Source: Mercurialis annua
Taxonomy: Eukaryota > Streptophyta > Magnoliopsida > Malpighiales > Euphorbiaceae
Assembly (NCBI RefSeq): GCF_937616625.2
Contig: NC_065570.1
Coordinates: forward strand, 19,802,046-19,866,045
Length of the DNA: 64,000 nt
Direction: 5' to 3'
Shown here in pieces: positions 24,962-36,121 of the stretch. The translations under genes and the position numbers were made by a program. Under the pieces are notes generated by a model. The model had not been told where the DNA came from. It did no database searches and was given only the letters and a program-made list of their open reading frames with translations. The number at the start of each line of letters is the position of its first letter. The stretch's first letter is position 1.

Positions 24962-27843
24962 TATCACGACCCGTTTTCATGAATCGTGACCGGCGCTAGG
25001 GTATGGGTATGGTTGTACCAAAACCCGTAGCTAGCCTTGCGGATAATTAACTTAAACAGTTATAACAATGTACCTGCAATAAAACCACATGCTCGGGGGC
25101 AAACGAGACTTCAACCTAGTCTAGCAGTACAATAAGCAACATATATTCAACGTATGATATCTCAACTTATAACTCCAACAATGTGGGAATATAATATAAA
25201 TATCATAAACATTGTAATCATGCCAAAAGCGATAAAGTAATTACCAACAAACAACTGTCTAAAAATATAGTATAAGGCTAAAACATAAATAATCTGATAC
25301 TACTACTGCGGTCTAAGAGTTTAAAACAGTTCGACTCTCTTATTCTGAAAATAAAATAAAAACCTCCGGGAATGAAGAAACGGAGATCGACCAAAGCTCA
25401 AATCATAAACCTGGAAAATTTGGGAAAACAACAGGGTCATATTTACTGAGTAGAGTTTATATAACCATTTACATATATTAAGTTGAAAACCTTTAAAAAC
25501 GTTTAATAAAACATTTTCATTATGGATTATCAATGAAACCCTAAACCACAATTCTAAATTCATTGTCGTGTCGGTGAGACGTATCTCAATAACCGATCCC
25601 CGACTATCACTTAATAAATAGTGAGCCCAGGAGACGTATCTTCCACCGGTGCCCTCACTAAGGTGAGACGTATCTCAAACCTACCTCAATACCATAATCA
25701 TTACCGGTGCGCACGCAGTCCCGATGATGCCCATCGAGTAGCACGTTCCAAATCAAATCCACAATGCCGAAAACAGTTCAAAAGCTGCTTATACATATAT
25801 ATATACAAAATAATACGTTTGCTTAATAAAAAGGTAAATAGAGATATAAACTCACTGCTTGCTATTCCACGTGAAACCGACAAGCACCTAACTCTGGTTC
25901 GCCTCTGAAGTACGAACAGTCGACGGGTCTAAAAATAATAAAATCATAATTAAAAACAGACCCTAACTCTAAAGAGTACTAGACACCACATAGGACTAGC
26001 ACAACAATACAAAGTCACATTTAATAATATATTAAATGCATTCTAAAAAATAACTCAAGTTATAGAGTACAAATCATATAAATATTTTTAGGATGATTTG
26101 TAAAATAATTTAAATAAACCCAAGTTAAAATCAATATCAGTGAGTCAGCCGAGTTATTAAAAACTACCAAACTTCTTCCCACTTGCTGGGCGACCAAAGT
26201 ATAACCCGGTCCAAAAGTTTATTAAATTTATAAACCCGAGTTTATAATTTAAAATACTTGATAAACTAATTATCCTATTTTTAAAATAGAATTCAATAAC
26301 TTCAAATCCAAGTAACCCAAGTTACAACTAAAACTTAACCATTTTAAGTTTATAAAAGTTTAGGGGCTAAATTGTACTTTAGCCAATTTGATTTTTGAAA
26401 TCAAATTTAATTACTCGTTTTCAATATACTAAATTATAAATCAAACAAAAGTCCAAAAGTTATCTTATTGATAAAAACTTAACTTAAATAGGTCTTTTTA
26501 AAAGTTTAGGGGCTAAACCGTAAATTAGCCAAATTGGCATATTATTCAAAATGTAATATAATTACCCGAGTAATTATAACTTAAATTGTAAAATACTTAT
26601 CGATTACATTTTACTAGTTCATAAATCCATTCCTAATTTAAAAGTTTAAATATAAAACAATAATAATAGATAACACAACTTGAGGGATTCAAAAGATTCA
26701 AGGTAAAACACTTAGTGACCATATTGGCCATTTGACCATCTTCCTCATTACATTGAACCATTACCCGCCAACCACACCATTTGAATGAACCAAAAAAAAT
26801 TACGAACAGTGGTCTTATAAACAATCACACTTAGACATTAGATAATGCTAACTTCAAATCTTAGAACCTAATTAGCATAAACAAACTCCAACAAGCATTC
26901 AAGACATGAATAACCATGACACCATGATCACAGTGCCAAGAAGAACGACGAAAGATGAAGATGAATGGAGTTCAATCTCGGACATATCGATTCAGTTTAT
27001 GATCAGAACGTAACTAAGACATTTAACAATAATCAAATAACAACGGCGTTGAAAACAAAAGGGACGGCAGTAAACTAAAACATGAACACGGTGAAATCGT
27101 AACGGCGAAAAACGGAGGAAACTTAACGTACCGTTATTGATTTCAAGACGTGAGATTCGCAGAGATCGTTGAGTCGATGCGAATGTTCAAAGAACAATCG
27201 AATTAAAGCCTAATAATGAGATACGAAATCAAGAACCGTATTTGACGATAATGAAACGAAGAACAAGCTAAACGTGAACTTACCAAAACTTGGAATGGAG
27301 GAATGATGAAGATGAAGATAGGTGAAGTTCAGATTTGATGATGAGGAATGGCGGCTACTGTTGTTTAGTAGAGAATGAGATTTAGGTTTTTGGGATGAAG
27401 AAACGTGAACAAACACGTAAAAATAAGGGGGAAGGGCTGAGTTCAACTTGCAAGCATATAAGGGAAATATAAGTTTCATATCACTGCTGCAATTAACTCA
27501 TTAAGAAGGATTGCATGGGCCTTAATATTGTATGGAATTCAAGGACATTGAATGGCCCAACATACATTCACGTGGGAATTAAATGGAAGGAGAACATGCA
27601 TGGGCCTAAATATTGCATGGCATTCAAGATTTATATTTCATATAAATTAGTTTCCTTTTTTTTCTTTTTCTTTTAAAATCTATTAATTCCCACTAAACAC
27701 GAATCATATCACGATTCAATCAACGAGCGACTAAAATTAAATTAAATAAAAATATATAATAATAATAAATTATTTAAAACTTGACGGAAAGCAAGAATTT
27801 ATAATTGAAGTTAAAAAAAAATTTAAAAATACGGGATATTACA
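24962..27843 (-). repeat. 3' LTR of the intact retrotransposon (left LTR)
   Basis: 2882 bp, matching 33233-36116 along its whole length with scattered substitutions and small indels. In element sense it starts TGTAATATCCCG (complement of 27832-27843) and should end CA. Here the last dinucleotide is TA (plus strand TATCACGACCC at 24962, TG in the other LTR), a single terminal substitution. No gene is present; short ORFs such as 25321-25563 and 27210-27479 recur in both LTRs and look non-coding. Confidence 0.93.
25576..25676. promoter_or_regulatory. Triplicated GAGACGTATCTC motif in the LTR
   Basis: GAGACGTATCTC occurs at 25576-25587 and 25665-25676, with a one-base variant ending TT at 25631-25642. 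Each copy has self-complementary GAGA/TCTC arms around CGTA. The three copies lie within 101 bp near the end of the LTR that is 3' in element sense. They recur at 33846-33946 and, slightly altered, in the diverged solo LTR at 47981-48081. The function is unknown; spacing and conservation suggest a protein-binding or structural role. Confidence 0.5.
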
Positions 27844-27851
27844 TTCTCCCC
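27844..27851 (-). promoter_or_regulatory. Polypurine tract next to the 3' LTR
   Basis: Directly adjoining the 3' LTR. The element strand reads GGGGAGAA just before the LTR start TGTAATATCCCG (plus strand TTCTCCCC). The position and purine content are as expected for the plus-strand DNA primer of LTR retrotransposons. Confidence 0.8.
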
Positions 27852-27962
27852 AACTTATTAAAAATTCGTCCTCGAATTTAGCAAGCAAAATCTCAAAGCA
27901 CAATAATACGTAAGGCACACAAAATCCAATAACGATAGCGCATAATCAAAGATACACGTACC

Positions 27963-30900
27963 TCAAGAAAAGAGGAAAGGATAATGTTTCCGCATATCGG
28001 ACTCCGTCTCCCAAGTGCACTCCTCAACAGAATGATTCCGCCACAGAACTTTGACCATCGGAATCTCCTTGTTCCGTAACCTACGCACTTGCGTATCGAC
28101 GATCCCTACTGGTTGTTCCTCATAGGACAGCTCCTGGTCAATCTCAACGCTCTGAGGCACAATCACATGTGAAGGATCTGAGATGCACTTCCTCAGCATA
28201 GAAACATGAAAAACAGGATGCACTAACGACATGTCTGGCGGCAGAACCAGACAATAAGCCACAGCTCCAATCCTCTCTGAAATCTCATAGGGACCAATGT
28301 ACCTCGGTGCCAACTTCCCCTTGACACCAAAACGAACCACGCCCTTCATAGGCGAAACCCGAAGAAACACAAAGTCTCCCACCTGAAGCTCGATGTCTTT
28401 TCTCCTCGGATCAGCATAACACTTATGCCGACTAAAAGCTGTCTCTAACCTCCGTTTTATCAACGGTACCTTCTCTGAGGTAATCGGAATAATCTCAGCA
28501 CCAGACAACTTCCGCTCACCGACCTCTTCCCAGCAGATAGGAGATCGACACTTGCGTCCGTACAGAGCCTCATAAGGTGCCATCTCAATGCTCGCATGGT
28601 AACTGTTGTTGTAGGAAAACTCAATCAACGGCAAATGAGTATCCCAGCTACCCTGAAAATCAAGAATGCACATCCTGAGCATATCCTCCAATGTCTGAAT
28701 AGTCCTCTCAGACTGACCGTCAGTCTGAGGATGAAAAGCTGTACTGAAATCCAAACGAGAACCCAAGGACTCCTGTAACGCTTTCCAGAACCTCGAAGTG
28801 AAGACAGAACCTCTGTCAGAAACAATCGAAACCGGTACACCATGCAAACTGACAATCCTGTCGATGTACAACTGAGCTAACTTCGAAGCAGGATACGAAA
28901 CCTTGATCGGAAGGAAATAAGCTGACTTGGTCATACGGTCAACTATCACCCAGATGGAATCGTACCCCTGTCGAGTACGTGGTAAACCAACAACAAAGTC
29001 CATGGCAATCCGCTCCCACTTCCAATCTGGAATAGGTAGTGGCTGCAGATAGCCAAAAGGTCTCTGATGTTCCAGCTTCACCTGCTGGCAAGTCCGACAC
29101 TTGGAAACGTACTCTGCAACATCTTTCTTCATTCCGCTCCACCAATACGTACCCTTGAGGTCATGGTACATCTTGGTAGATCCCGGATGAACACTGTAAG
29201 CTGACCTATGCGCTTCCTCCAGAATCTGGTCTCTCAAACGATCTGAATCCGAAACGCACAATCTAGAACCAAACCTGAGAACTCCGTCAACAAAAGCAAA
29301 CTCGGAATTCCCATCCAGATGGACCTCATCCATAATCCGTTTCAATTGTGGATCCTCAGCTTGTAAAGCTTTAATCCTATCAATCAAAACCGGCTGCACT
29401 TGCAGTTGTGCCAACAGACTACCATTCTGAGAAACCTGAAAACCGTAGCCCGAAACTATCAAACCATGCCACTCTCGAACCATGGGTCTACGCCCAGCCT
29501 CAGAAATATGGGCCAAACTGCTCGAAGACTTACGACTCAACGCATCGGCTACCACATTAGCCTTACCAGGATGGTACTGAATAGTACAATCGTAGTCTTT
29601 CAGCAACTCTAGCCACCTCCTCTGTCTCATATTCAACTCTCGCTGATCAAAGATGTACTTCAGACTCTTGTGATCAGTGAAGATCTCACAAGTCGCACCG
29701 TACAAGTAGTGCCTCCAGATCTTCAGAGCAAAAACCACAGCAGCTAACTCCAAGTCATGAGTAGGGTAATTCACCTCATGCTTCTTCAGCTGACGAGAAG
29801 CATAGGCGATCACATGTCCATGTTGCATCAACATGCAACCTAAGCAAATCCGAGAAGCATCGCAGTACACAGTAAAACCCTCAATGCCAGAAGGTAACGC
29901 CAAAACAGGAGCTGTAGTCAGAATCTCCTTCAGCTTCTCGAAACTTGCCTCACACTTGTCGGTCCACTCAAACTTAACACCCTTCTGTGTCAGCTTAGTC
30001 AAAGGTGCAGATATTCGAGAGAAATCCTGCACGAACCGACGGTAGTAGCCATCTAACCCAAGAAAACTCCTGATCTCGGTAACTGACCTCGGCCTCTGCC
30101 AATCCATGACCGCCTCAATCTTCTTCGGATCAACCTTGATCCCATCTTTCGACACCACGTGTCCTAAGAAGGTAACCTGTTCCAGCCAAAACTCGCACTT
30201 TGAGAACTTAGCATACAACTGATGCTCTCGCAAAGTCTGTAGTATAGTCCTCAAGTGATAAGCATGCTCCTCCTCACTCCGAGAATAAATCAGGATGTCA
30301 TCAATGAAGACGATATCAAACTGATCTAAAAACGGCTTGAAAACCTGATTCATCATGTCCATAAACGCTGCTGGTGCGTTAGTTAACCCAAACGACATGA
30401 CTAGAAACTCGAAATGCCCATAACGCGTTCTGAAAGCATTCTTAGGCACATCGACATCCCGAATCCGAAGTTGATGATACCCGGATCTCAAGTCAATCTT
30501 GGAAAAGCACTTTGCACCCTGCAACTGATCAAACAAGTCGTCGATGCGAGGAAGAGGATATCTGTTCTTGATGGTAGCCTTATTCAACTGCCTGTAGTCG
30601 ATACAAAGCCGAAAGGAACCATCTTTCTTCTTGACAAACAGAACTGGAGCACCCCACGGAGAAGTACTCGGTCTGATAAAGCCACTATCCAAAAGTTCTT
30701 GTAACTGCTCCTTTAACTCCTTCAGCTCAGCAGGAGCCATCCGATACGGCGGTATCGAAATAGGACCAGTTCCAGGAACAACGTCAATGCAGAACTCGAT
30801 ATCCCGATTAGGTGGTAATCCAGGCAACTCCTCTGGAACAACGTCAGTGAACTCATTCACTATAGGGACAGTGTTTATACTGCCCACCTCAGCATCCATG

Positions 30901-32876
30901 TCTCGAACCACAGCTAAGAAAGCTTGACAACCCTTACTCATCATCCGCTTTGCCTTGATCGCGGAAATCAGATTCTTCGGCGTCTCTGCCTTCTCCCCTT
31001 GAAAAGAAAAGGGTAGATCACCTGGAATCCGAAACTCAACCGACTTCCCTCGACAGTCGATCGAAGCATAATGGCGTGCCAGCCAATCCATCACCAAAAT
31101 CACGTCAAATGAAAGAACATCCAAAACAACTAAATCAGCACGCAAGTCTCTTCCATGGATAACCACGGAACACGATGGATACACAACGTCCACCACCACA
31201 CAGTCAGACAAGGGAGTAGAAACAGATAATGGTTCACACAGACTTGTTGGTGTTACACCCAACTTAGAAGCAAAACACGTAGACACAAAAGAGTGGGTTG
31301 CACCCGCATCAAATAAAACAAGAGCATCTACGAAAGAAATCTGAAGAGTACCTTGCACCACTGCGTTAGATGCATGAGCATCCTGAGGAGTCAAGGCGAA
31401 AACTCTGGCCTGACCCTGACTCTGCTGCTGAGAGCTCTGCCCGGTACCATAGCTGCTAGAACCTCTACCGCCGTTGCCACGGCCTCCAAAGCCACGCCCT
31501 CCAAAACCTCGGCCCCGCTGGCCACCAAAAGAAGCAGCAAGTCGAGAAAACCCTGCTGGTGTAGAGAACGCTGGTCTCTGACTCTGATAGGATGGCTGAG
31601 CGACACTAGCTGCCGACATCTGATGCCCAGATGCCTGACACTCTCTGGCGAAGTGACCCGGCTGGCCACAAGTAAAACAACCCCCTGGTGCTAAACGACA
31701 CTCGCCTGGATGTCGACGTCTGCAGTTCTGGCAGAAAGGGAAACTAGCACCTCCGCTGTTACCGCGCCCAAAACTGTGGCTGTTACCGCTGTTTCCTGAA
31801 CTGTAAGTGTACGGCTGATAACTCTTCTTGACACCCCTCTTCTTGTTCTTGTACTGAGAAGGTGCCGATTGGTAGCTACCACCACCACTCTGCTGTCCAG
31901 GGCCAGAAGACTTCTTGGTCTGAGAAGGACCAGAAATATCCCCAAACTGCAATAACGAGCTCTCCATACGCCGAGCACTGTCTACTACGTCTGTAAAATC
32001 TTTGCGTGTCTCAGTCAGCAAACTCACAAAATCGCGCCCTAAGCCTTTTACGTATATGTTGTTCACCCTTTCCTGATCTGTCTGCAAGTCCGGCGCGAAC
32101 CGACCCAACCTCACGAACTCTGTCGTGTACTCGGATACTGACCTATCATCCCTAATGAGTGAAAGCAACCTGTCTCTGTGACCCTCTGTCACTGAAAACG
32201 GCAAGAAGAAAGCTCTGAATCTCGCCAAAAACTGAGCCCAGGAGATGGTAGCCATGTCAGCATGAATAGAGCTACGAAACCAGTCCCCAGCTGAACCCTT
32301 CATTGACATCTCGACTAGAACGACGGTCTGACGCTCAGTAGCCTCTAATCGCCGAGCATTCTGCTCAACCTCCTCGATAAAATCTAGTGCGTCTCCAGAA
32401 CCGTCAAACTCTGTTGGCTTCAGCCTCATGTAAGCCAAAACCATGTCCCTGTCAGTGGTTCCGACACCACCAACTGCTGCACCACCAGCCTGTGGTTGCT
32501 GCTGCTGAACAATCTGACCCAAAACCGCATACTGATCCTGCATAGCGACTTGTCCCACCTGCAGCTGAACTTGGTTGAGTTGTAGAGCAGCAACTCCAGC
32601 CAAAAATGTGTTGAAGTCAAAGTCCTCCAACTCAGGTTGTGCCCCACCTGGTGCTTGAGCACCTCCTGCAGCACCGCGTCCAACGCCTCTGCCTCTACCT
32701 CTGCCAGCTTGACCTCGGCCACCTCGACCTCGAGCAGCTCGACCCCGACCAGCTGGACCTCTACCTGCTAGTCCTCTACCAGCATGAACCTCTGGTTCAT
32801 TCTGATCCACCTCCATAGAGATCGCGTCGTCAGCCTCAGCATTTTGCTGAGCCGCAGCACGAGTACGAGTATTCAT
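27963..32876 (-). CDS. Gag-Pol polyprotein of a Ty3/gypsy chromovirus
   Basis: One uninterrupted 1637-residue ORF makes capsid, protease, reverse transcriptase, RNase H and integrase for the retrotransposon cycle. In order: a Gly/Arg-rich N-terminus (about 33-75); a retrotransposon Gag domain (about 170-290); a CCHC zinc knuckle (C400, C403, H408, C413); a Gly/Arg/Ser linker; aspartic protease (D523, motif DAGATHS); RT (D795 and FIDD, D859/D860); RNase H (D1006, E1043, D1068, D1111); integrase zinc domain (H1223, H1230, C1260, C1263) and DD35E core (D1293, D1354, E1390); a GPY motif near 1528; and a chromodomain-like tail (about 1590-1635). The start chosen is the first ATG after the PBS and leader. 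Gag and Pol share one frame, so no frameshift is needed. Its composition is much richer in G+C than the surrounding DNA. The oddity is DAG in place of the usual DTG/DSG in the protease. All other catalytic residues are present. Confidence 0.95.
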   Translation of the reverse strand: MNTRTRAAAQQNAEADDAISMEVDQNEPEVHAGRGLAGRGPAGRGRAARGRGGRGQAGRGRGRGVGRGAAGGAQAPGGAQPELEDFDFNTFLAGVAALQLNQVQLQVGQVAMQDQYAVLGQIVQQQQPQAGGAAVGGVGTTDRDMVLAYMRLKPTEFDGSGDALDFIEEVEQNARRLEATERQTVVLVEMSMKGSAGDWFRSSIHADMATISWAQFLARFRAFFLPFSVTEGHRDRLLSLIRDDRSVSEYTTEFVRLGRFAPDLQTDQERVNNIYVKGLGRDFVSLLTETRKDFTDVVDSARRMESSLLQFGDISGPSQTKKSSGPGQQSGGGSYQSAPSQYKNKKRGVKKSYQPYTYSSGNSGNSHSFGRGNSGGASFPFCQNCRRRHPGECRLAPGGCFTCGQPGHFARECQASGHQMSAASVAQPSYQSQRPAFSTPAGFSRLAASFGGQRGRGFGGRGFGGRGNGGRGSSSYGTGQSSQQQSQGQARVFALTPQDAHASNAVVQGTLQISFVDALVLFDAGATHSFVSTCFASKLGVTPTSLCEPLSVSTPLSDCVVVDVVYPSCSVVIHGRDLRADLVVLDVLSFDVILVMDWLARHYASIDCRGKSVEFRIPGDLPFSFQGEKAETPKNLISAIKAKRMMSKGCQAFLAVVRDMDAEVGSINTVPIVNEFTDVVPEELPGLPPNRDIEFCIDVVPGTGPISIPPYRMAPAELKELKEQLQELLDSGFIRPSTSPWGAPVLFVKKKDGSFRLCIDYRQLNKATIKNRYPLPRIDDLFDQLQGAKCFSKIDLRSGYHQLRIRDVDVPKNAFRTRYGHFEFLVMSFGLTNAPAAFMDMMNQVFKPFLDQFDIVFIDDILIYSRSEEEHAYHLRTILQTLREHQLYAKFSKCEFWLEQVTFLGHVVSKDGIKVDPKKIEAVMDWQRPRSVTEIRSFLGLDGYYRRFVQDFSRISAPLTKLTQKGVKFEWTDKCEASFEKLKEILTTAPVLALPSGIEGFTVYCDASRICLGCMLMQHGHVIAYASRQLKKHEVNYPTHDLELAAVVFALKIWRHYLYGATCEIFTDHKSLKYIFDQRELNMRQRRWLELLKDYDCTIQYHPGKANVVADALSRKSSSSLAHISEAGRRPMVREWHGLIVSGYGFQVSQNGSLLAQLQVQPVLIDRIKALQAEDPQLKRIMDEVHLDGNSEFAFVDGVLRFGSRLCVSDSDRLRDQILEEAHRSAYSVHPGSTKMYHDLKGTYWWSGMKKDVAEYVSKCRTCQQVKLEHQRPFGYLQPLPIPDWKWERIAMDFVVGLPRTRQGYDSIWVIVDRMTKSAYFLPIKVSYPASKLAQLYIDRIVSLHGVPVSIVSDRGSVFTSRFWKALQESLGSRLDFSTAFHPQTDGQSERTIQTLEDMLRMCILDFQGSWDTHLPLIEFSYNNSYHASIEMAPYEALYGRKCRSPICWEEVGERKLSGAEIIPITSEKVPLIKRRLETAFSRHKCYADPRRKDIELQVGDFVFLRVSPMKGVVRFGVKGKLAPRYIGPYEISERIGAVAYCLVLPPDMSLVHPVFHVSMLRKCISDPSHVIVPQSVEIDQELSYEEQPVGIVDTQVRRLRNKEIPMVKVLWRNHSVEECTWETESDMRKHYPFLFS

Positions 32877-33216
32877 TCCTAAGAATGAAATAAGAACAAT
32901 TTAAATAACACATCAAATTTCATAACCAAGCATGAAATAGAACAAACACCGATTAAGATTTCCCGAGAAATCAACAGCAAAATAATTTATTCACCCAAGT
33001 GAAAACAACCATATAATAACCAATAAGCAATTAAATTCACACGACTGACTCACGACATTCCTATAGGAGTAGGCAGAAAGTTTTGAAAACTAAAGATGAC
33101 GTTTCAAGGACAAGACTCGAATCCTAATTCCGCAGTAGTTCCTAGGGCAAATCAACCACTTAACATGCCAAACAAATAAACACTTAACCTTTAAAAGGCC
33201 TTGGGTTGAAACCAAA
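32877..33216 (-). other. Retrotransposon 5' leader between PBS and gag start
   Basis: 340 bp of untranslated leader in element sense, between the primer site and the ATG. I see no uninterrupted reading frame of note. Packaging or dimerisation signals would be expected here, but none can be identified by eye. Confidence 0.6.
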
Positions 33217-33228
33217 GCTCTGATACCA
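33217..33228 (-). promoter_or_regulatory. Primer-binding site for initiator tRNA-Met
   Basis: The element strand reads TGGTATCAGAGC (plus strand GCTCTGATACCA), complementary to the 3' end of plant initiator tRNA-Met. It lies 4 nt from the end of the 5' LTR, the usual arrangement for priming minus-strand DNA synthesis. It fixes the transcriptional direction independently of the ORF. Confidence 0.93.
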
Positions 33229-33232
33229 ACTT

Positions 33233-36116
33233 TGTCACGACCCGTTTTCATGAATCGTGACCGGCGCTAGGGTATGGGCATGGTTGTACCAAAACCCGTA
33301 GCTAGCCTGGCGGATAACCAACTTAAACAGTTATAACAATGTACCTGCAGAAAACCACATGCTCGGGGGCAACCGAGACTTCAACCTAGTCTAGCAGTAC
33401 AATAAGAAACATATATTCAAAGTATGCTATCTCAACTTATAACTCCAACAATGTGGGAATATAATATAAATATCATAAACATTGTAATCATGCCAAAATC
33501 GATAAAGTAATTACCAACAAACAACTGTCTAAAAATATAGTATAAGGCTAAAACATAAATAATATGATACTACTACTGCGGTCTAAGAGTTTAAAACAGT
33601 TCGACTCTCTTATTCTGAAAATAAAATAAAAACCTCCGGGAATGAAGAAACGGAGATCGACCAAAGCTCAAATCATAAACCTGGAAAATTTGGGAAAACA
33701 ACAGGGTCATATTTACTGAGTAGAGTTTATATAACCATTTACATATATTAAGTTGAAAACCTTTAAAAACGTTTAATAAAACATTTTCATTATGGATTAT
33801 CAATGAAACCCTAAACCACAATTCTAAATTCATTGTCGTGTCGGTGAGACGTATCTCAATAACCGATCCCCGACTATCACTTAATAAATAGTGAGCCCAG
33901 GAGACGTATCTTCCACCGGTGCCCTCACTAAGGTGAGACGTATCTCAAACCTACCTCAATACCATAATCATTACCGGTGCGCACGCAGTCCCGATGATGC
34001 CCATCGAGTAGCACGTTCCAAATCAAATCCACAATGCCGAAAACAGTTCAAAAGCTGCTTATACATATATATATACAAAATAATACGTTTGCTTAATAAA
34101 GAGGTAAATAGAGATATAAACTTACTGCTTGCTATTCCACGTGAAACCGACAAGCACCTAACTCTGGTTCGCCTCTGAAGTACGAACAGTCGACGGGTCT
34201 AAAAATAATAAAATCATAATTAAAAATAGACCCTAACTCTAAAGAGTACTAGACACCACATAGGACTAGCACAACAATACAAAGTCACATTTAATAATAT
34301 ATTAAATGCATTCTAAAAAATAACTCAAGTTATAGAGTACAAATCATATAAATATTTTTAGGATGATTCGTAAAATAATTTAAATAAACCCAAGTTAAAA
34401 TCAATATCAGTGAGTAAGCCGAGTTATTAAAAACTACCAAATTTCTTCCCACTTGCTGGTCGACCAAAGTATAACCCGGTCCAAAAGTTTATTAAATTTA
34501 TAAACCCGAGTTTATAATTTAAAATACTTGATAAACTAATTATCCTATTTTTAAAATAGAATTCAATAACTTCAAATCCAAGTAACCCAAATTACAACTA
34601 AAACTTAACCATTTTAAGTTTATAAAAGTTTAGGGGCTAAATTGTACTTTAGCCAATTTGATTTTCGAAATCAAATTTAATTACTCGTTTTCAATATACT
34701 AAATTATAAATCAAACAAAAGTCCAAAAGTTATCTTATTGATAAAAACTTAACTTAAATAGGTCTTTTTGAAAGTTTAGGGGCTAAACCATAAATTAGCC
34801 AAATTGGCATATTATTCAAAATGTAATATAATTACCCGAGTAATTATAACTTAAATTGTAAAATACTTATCGATTACATTTTACTATTTCATAAATCCAT
34901 TCCTAATTTAAAAGTTTAAATATAAAACAATAATAATAGATAACACAACTTGAGGGATTCAAAAGATTCAAGGTAAAACACTTAGTGACCATATTGGCCA
35001 TTTGACCATCTTCCTCATTACATTGAACCATTACCCGCCAACCACACCATTTGAATGAACCAAAAAAATTTACGAACAGTGGTCTTATAAACAATCACAC
35101 TTAGACATTAGATAATGCAAACTTCAAATTTTAGAACCTAATTAGCAAAAACAAACTCCAACAAGCATTCAAGACATGAATAACCATGACACCATGATCA
35201 CAGTGCCAAGAAGAACGACGAAAGATGAAGAATGAATGGAGTTCAATCTCGGACATATCGATTCAGTTTATGATCAGAACGTAACTAAGACATTTAACAA
35301 TAATCAAATAACAACGGCGTTGAAAACAAAAGGGACGGCAGTAAACTAAAACATGAACACGGTGAAATCGTAACGGCGAAAAATGGAGGAAACTTAACGT
35401 ACCGTTATTGATTTCAAGACGTGAGATTCGCAGAGATCGTTGAGTCGATGCGAACCGTCAAAGAACAATCGAATTAAAGCCTAATAATGAGATACGAAAT
35501 CAAGAACCGTATTTGACGATAATGAAAAAAAGAACAAGCTAAACGTGAACTTACCAAAACTTGGAATGGAGGAATGATGAAGATGAAGATAGGTGAAGTT
35601 CAGATTTGATGATGAGGAATGGCGGCTACTGTTGTTTAGTAGAGAATGAGATTTAGGTTTTTGGGATGAAGAAACGTGAACAAACACGTAAAAATAAGGG
35701 GGAAGGGCTGAGTTCAACTTGTAAGCATATAAGGGAAATATAAGTTTCATATCACTGCTGCAATTAACTCATTAAGAAGGATTGCATGGGCCTTAATATT
35801 GCATGGAATTCAAGGACATTGAATGGCCCAATATACATTCACGTGGGAATTAAATGGAAGGAGAACATGCATGGGCCTAAATATTGCATGGCATTCAAGA
35901 TTTATATTTCATAAAAATTAGTTTCCTTTTTTTTTCTTTTTCTTTTAAAATCTATTAATTCCCACTAAACACGAATTAAATCACGATTCAATCAACGAGC
36001 GACTAAAATTAAATTAAATAAAAATATATAATAATAATAAATTATTTAAAACTTGACGGAAAGCAAGAATTTATAATTGAAGTTAAAAAAAATAATTAAA
36101 AATACGGGATATTACA
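33233..36116 (-). repeat. 5' LTR of the intact retrotransposon (right LTR)
   Basis: 2884 bp with canonical TG...CA ends in element sense (plus strand TGTCACGACCC at 33233, GATATTACA ending at 36116). It should drive element transcription. The minus strand carries an AT-rich TATA-like CTTATATG (35726-35733) ahead of a pyrimidine-rich leader, and a GGTAAG that could be a splice donor (see findings). No host coding sequence is seen. Confidence 0.93.
35726..35733 (-). promoter_or_regulatory. Candidate TATA element of the LTR promoter
   Basis: The minus strand reads CTTATATG, followed by a C/T-rich stretch resembling a 5' untranslated region. The diverged solo LTR has TATATATG near 43491-43498, at what looks like the equivalent place. 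This is inferred from motif and position; the transcription start is not visible. Confidence 0.35.
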
Positions 36117-36121
36117 AATTC
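36117..36121. repeat. Target-site duplication AATTC, right copy
   Basis: Exact partner of 24957-24961. The satellite resumes immediately after it in the same reverse orientation as before the insertion. Confidence 0.9.

Larger units (their letters stand above)
24962..36116 (-). mobile_element. Full-length Ty3/gypsy LTR retrotransposon (chromovirus, Tekay/Del-like)
   Basis: Complete 11,155-bp element transcribed on the minus strand. In element order it has the 5' LTR (33233-36116), PBS (33217-33228), leader, a single Gag-Pol ORF (32876-27963), PPT (about 27844-27851) and 3' LTR (24962-27843). It is flanked by the 5-bp duplication AATTC and lies in the satellite. The uninterrupted ORF and the near-identical LTRs (by eye a few dozen differences in about 2.88 kb) indicate a young, possibly still competent copy. 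Assignment to the Tekay/Del group rests on the tRNA-Met PBS, the long LTRs, the single fused ORF and the divergent C-terminal chromodomain after integrase. A tree of the RT domain would be needed to confirm it. Confidence 0.95.

Noticed and set aside
25621..25908. Conserved small ORFs in both LTRs (also 33891-34178; 26633-26824 and 34903-35094; 27210-27479 and 35481-35750)
   Set aside because: They occur in duplicate only because the LTRs are nearly identical, have no recognisable domain, overlap frames on the other strand and are not kept open in the diverged solo LTR.
28596..32722. Short ORFs on both strands within the Gag-Pol region
   Set aside because: They are shadows of the 1637-residue polyprotein in other frames; none has its own domain.
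24962..36116. Endogenous plant pararetrovirus instead of an LTR retrotransposon
   Set aside because: True LTRs, a PBS, a PPT, a 5-bp target duplication, a DD35E integrase and a chromodomain identify a Ty3/gypsy element; there is no movement protein or envelope-like ORF.
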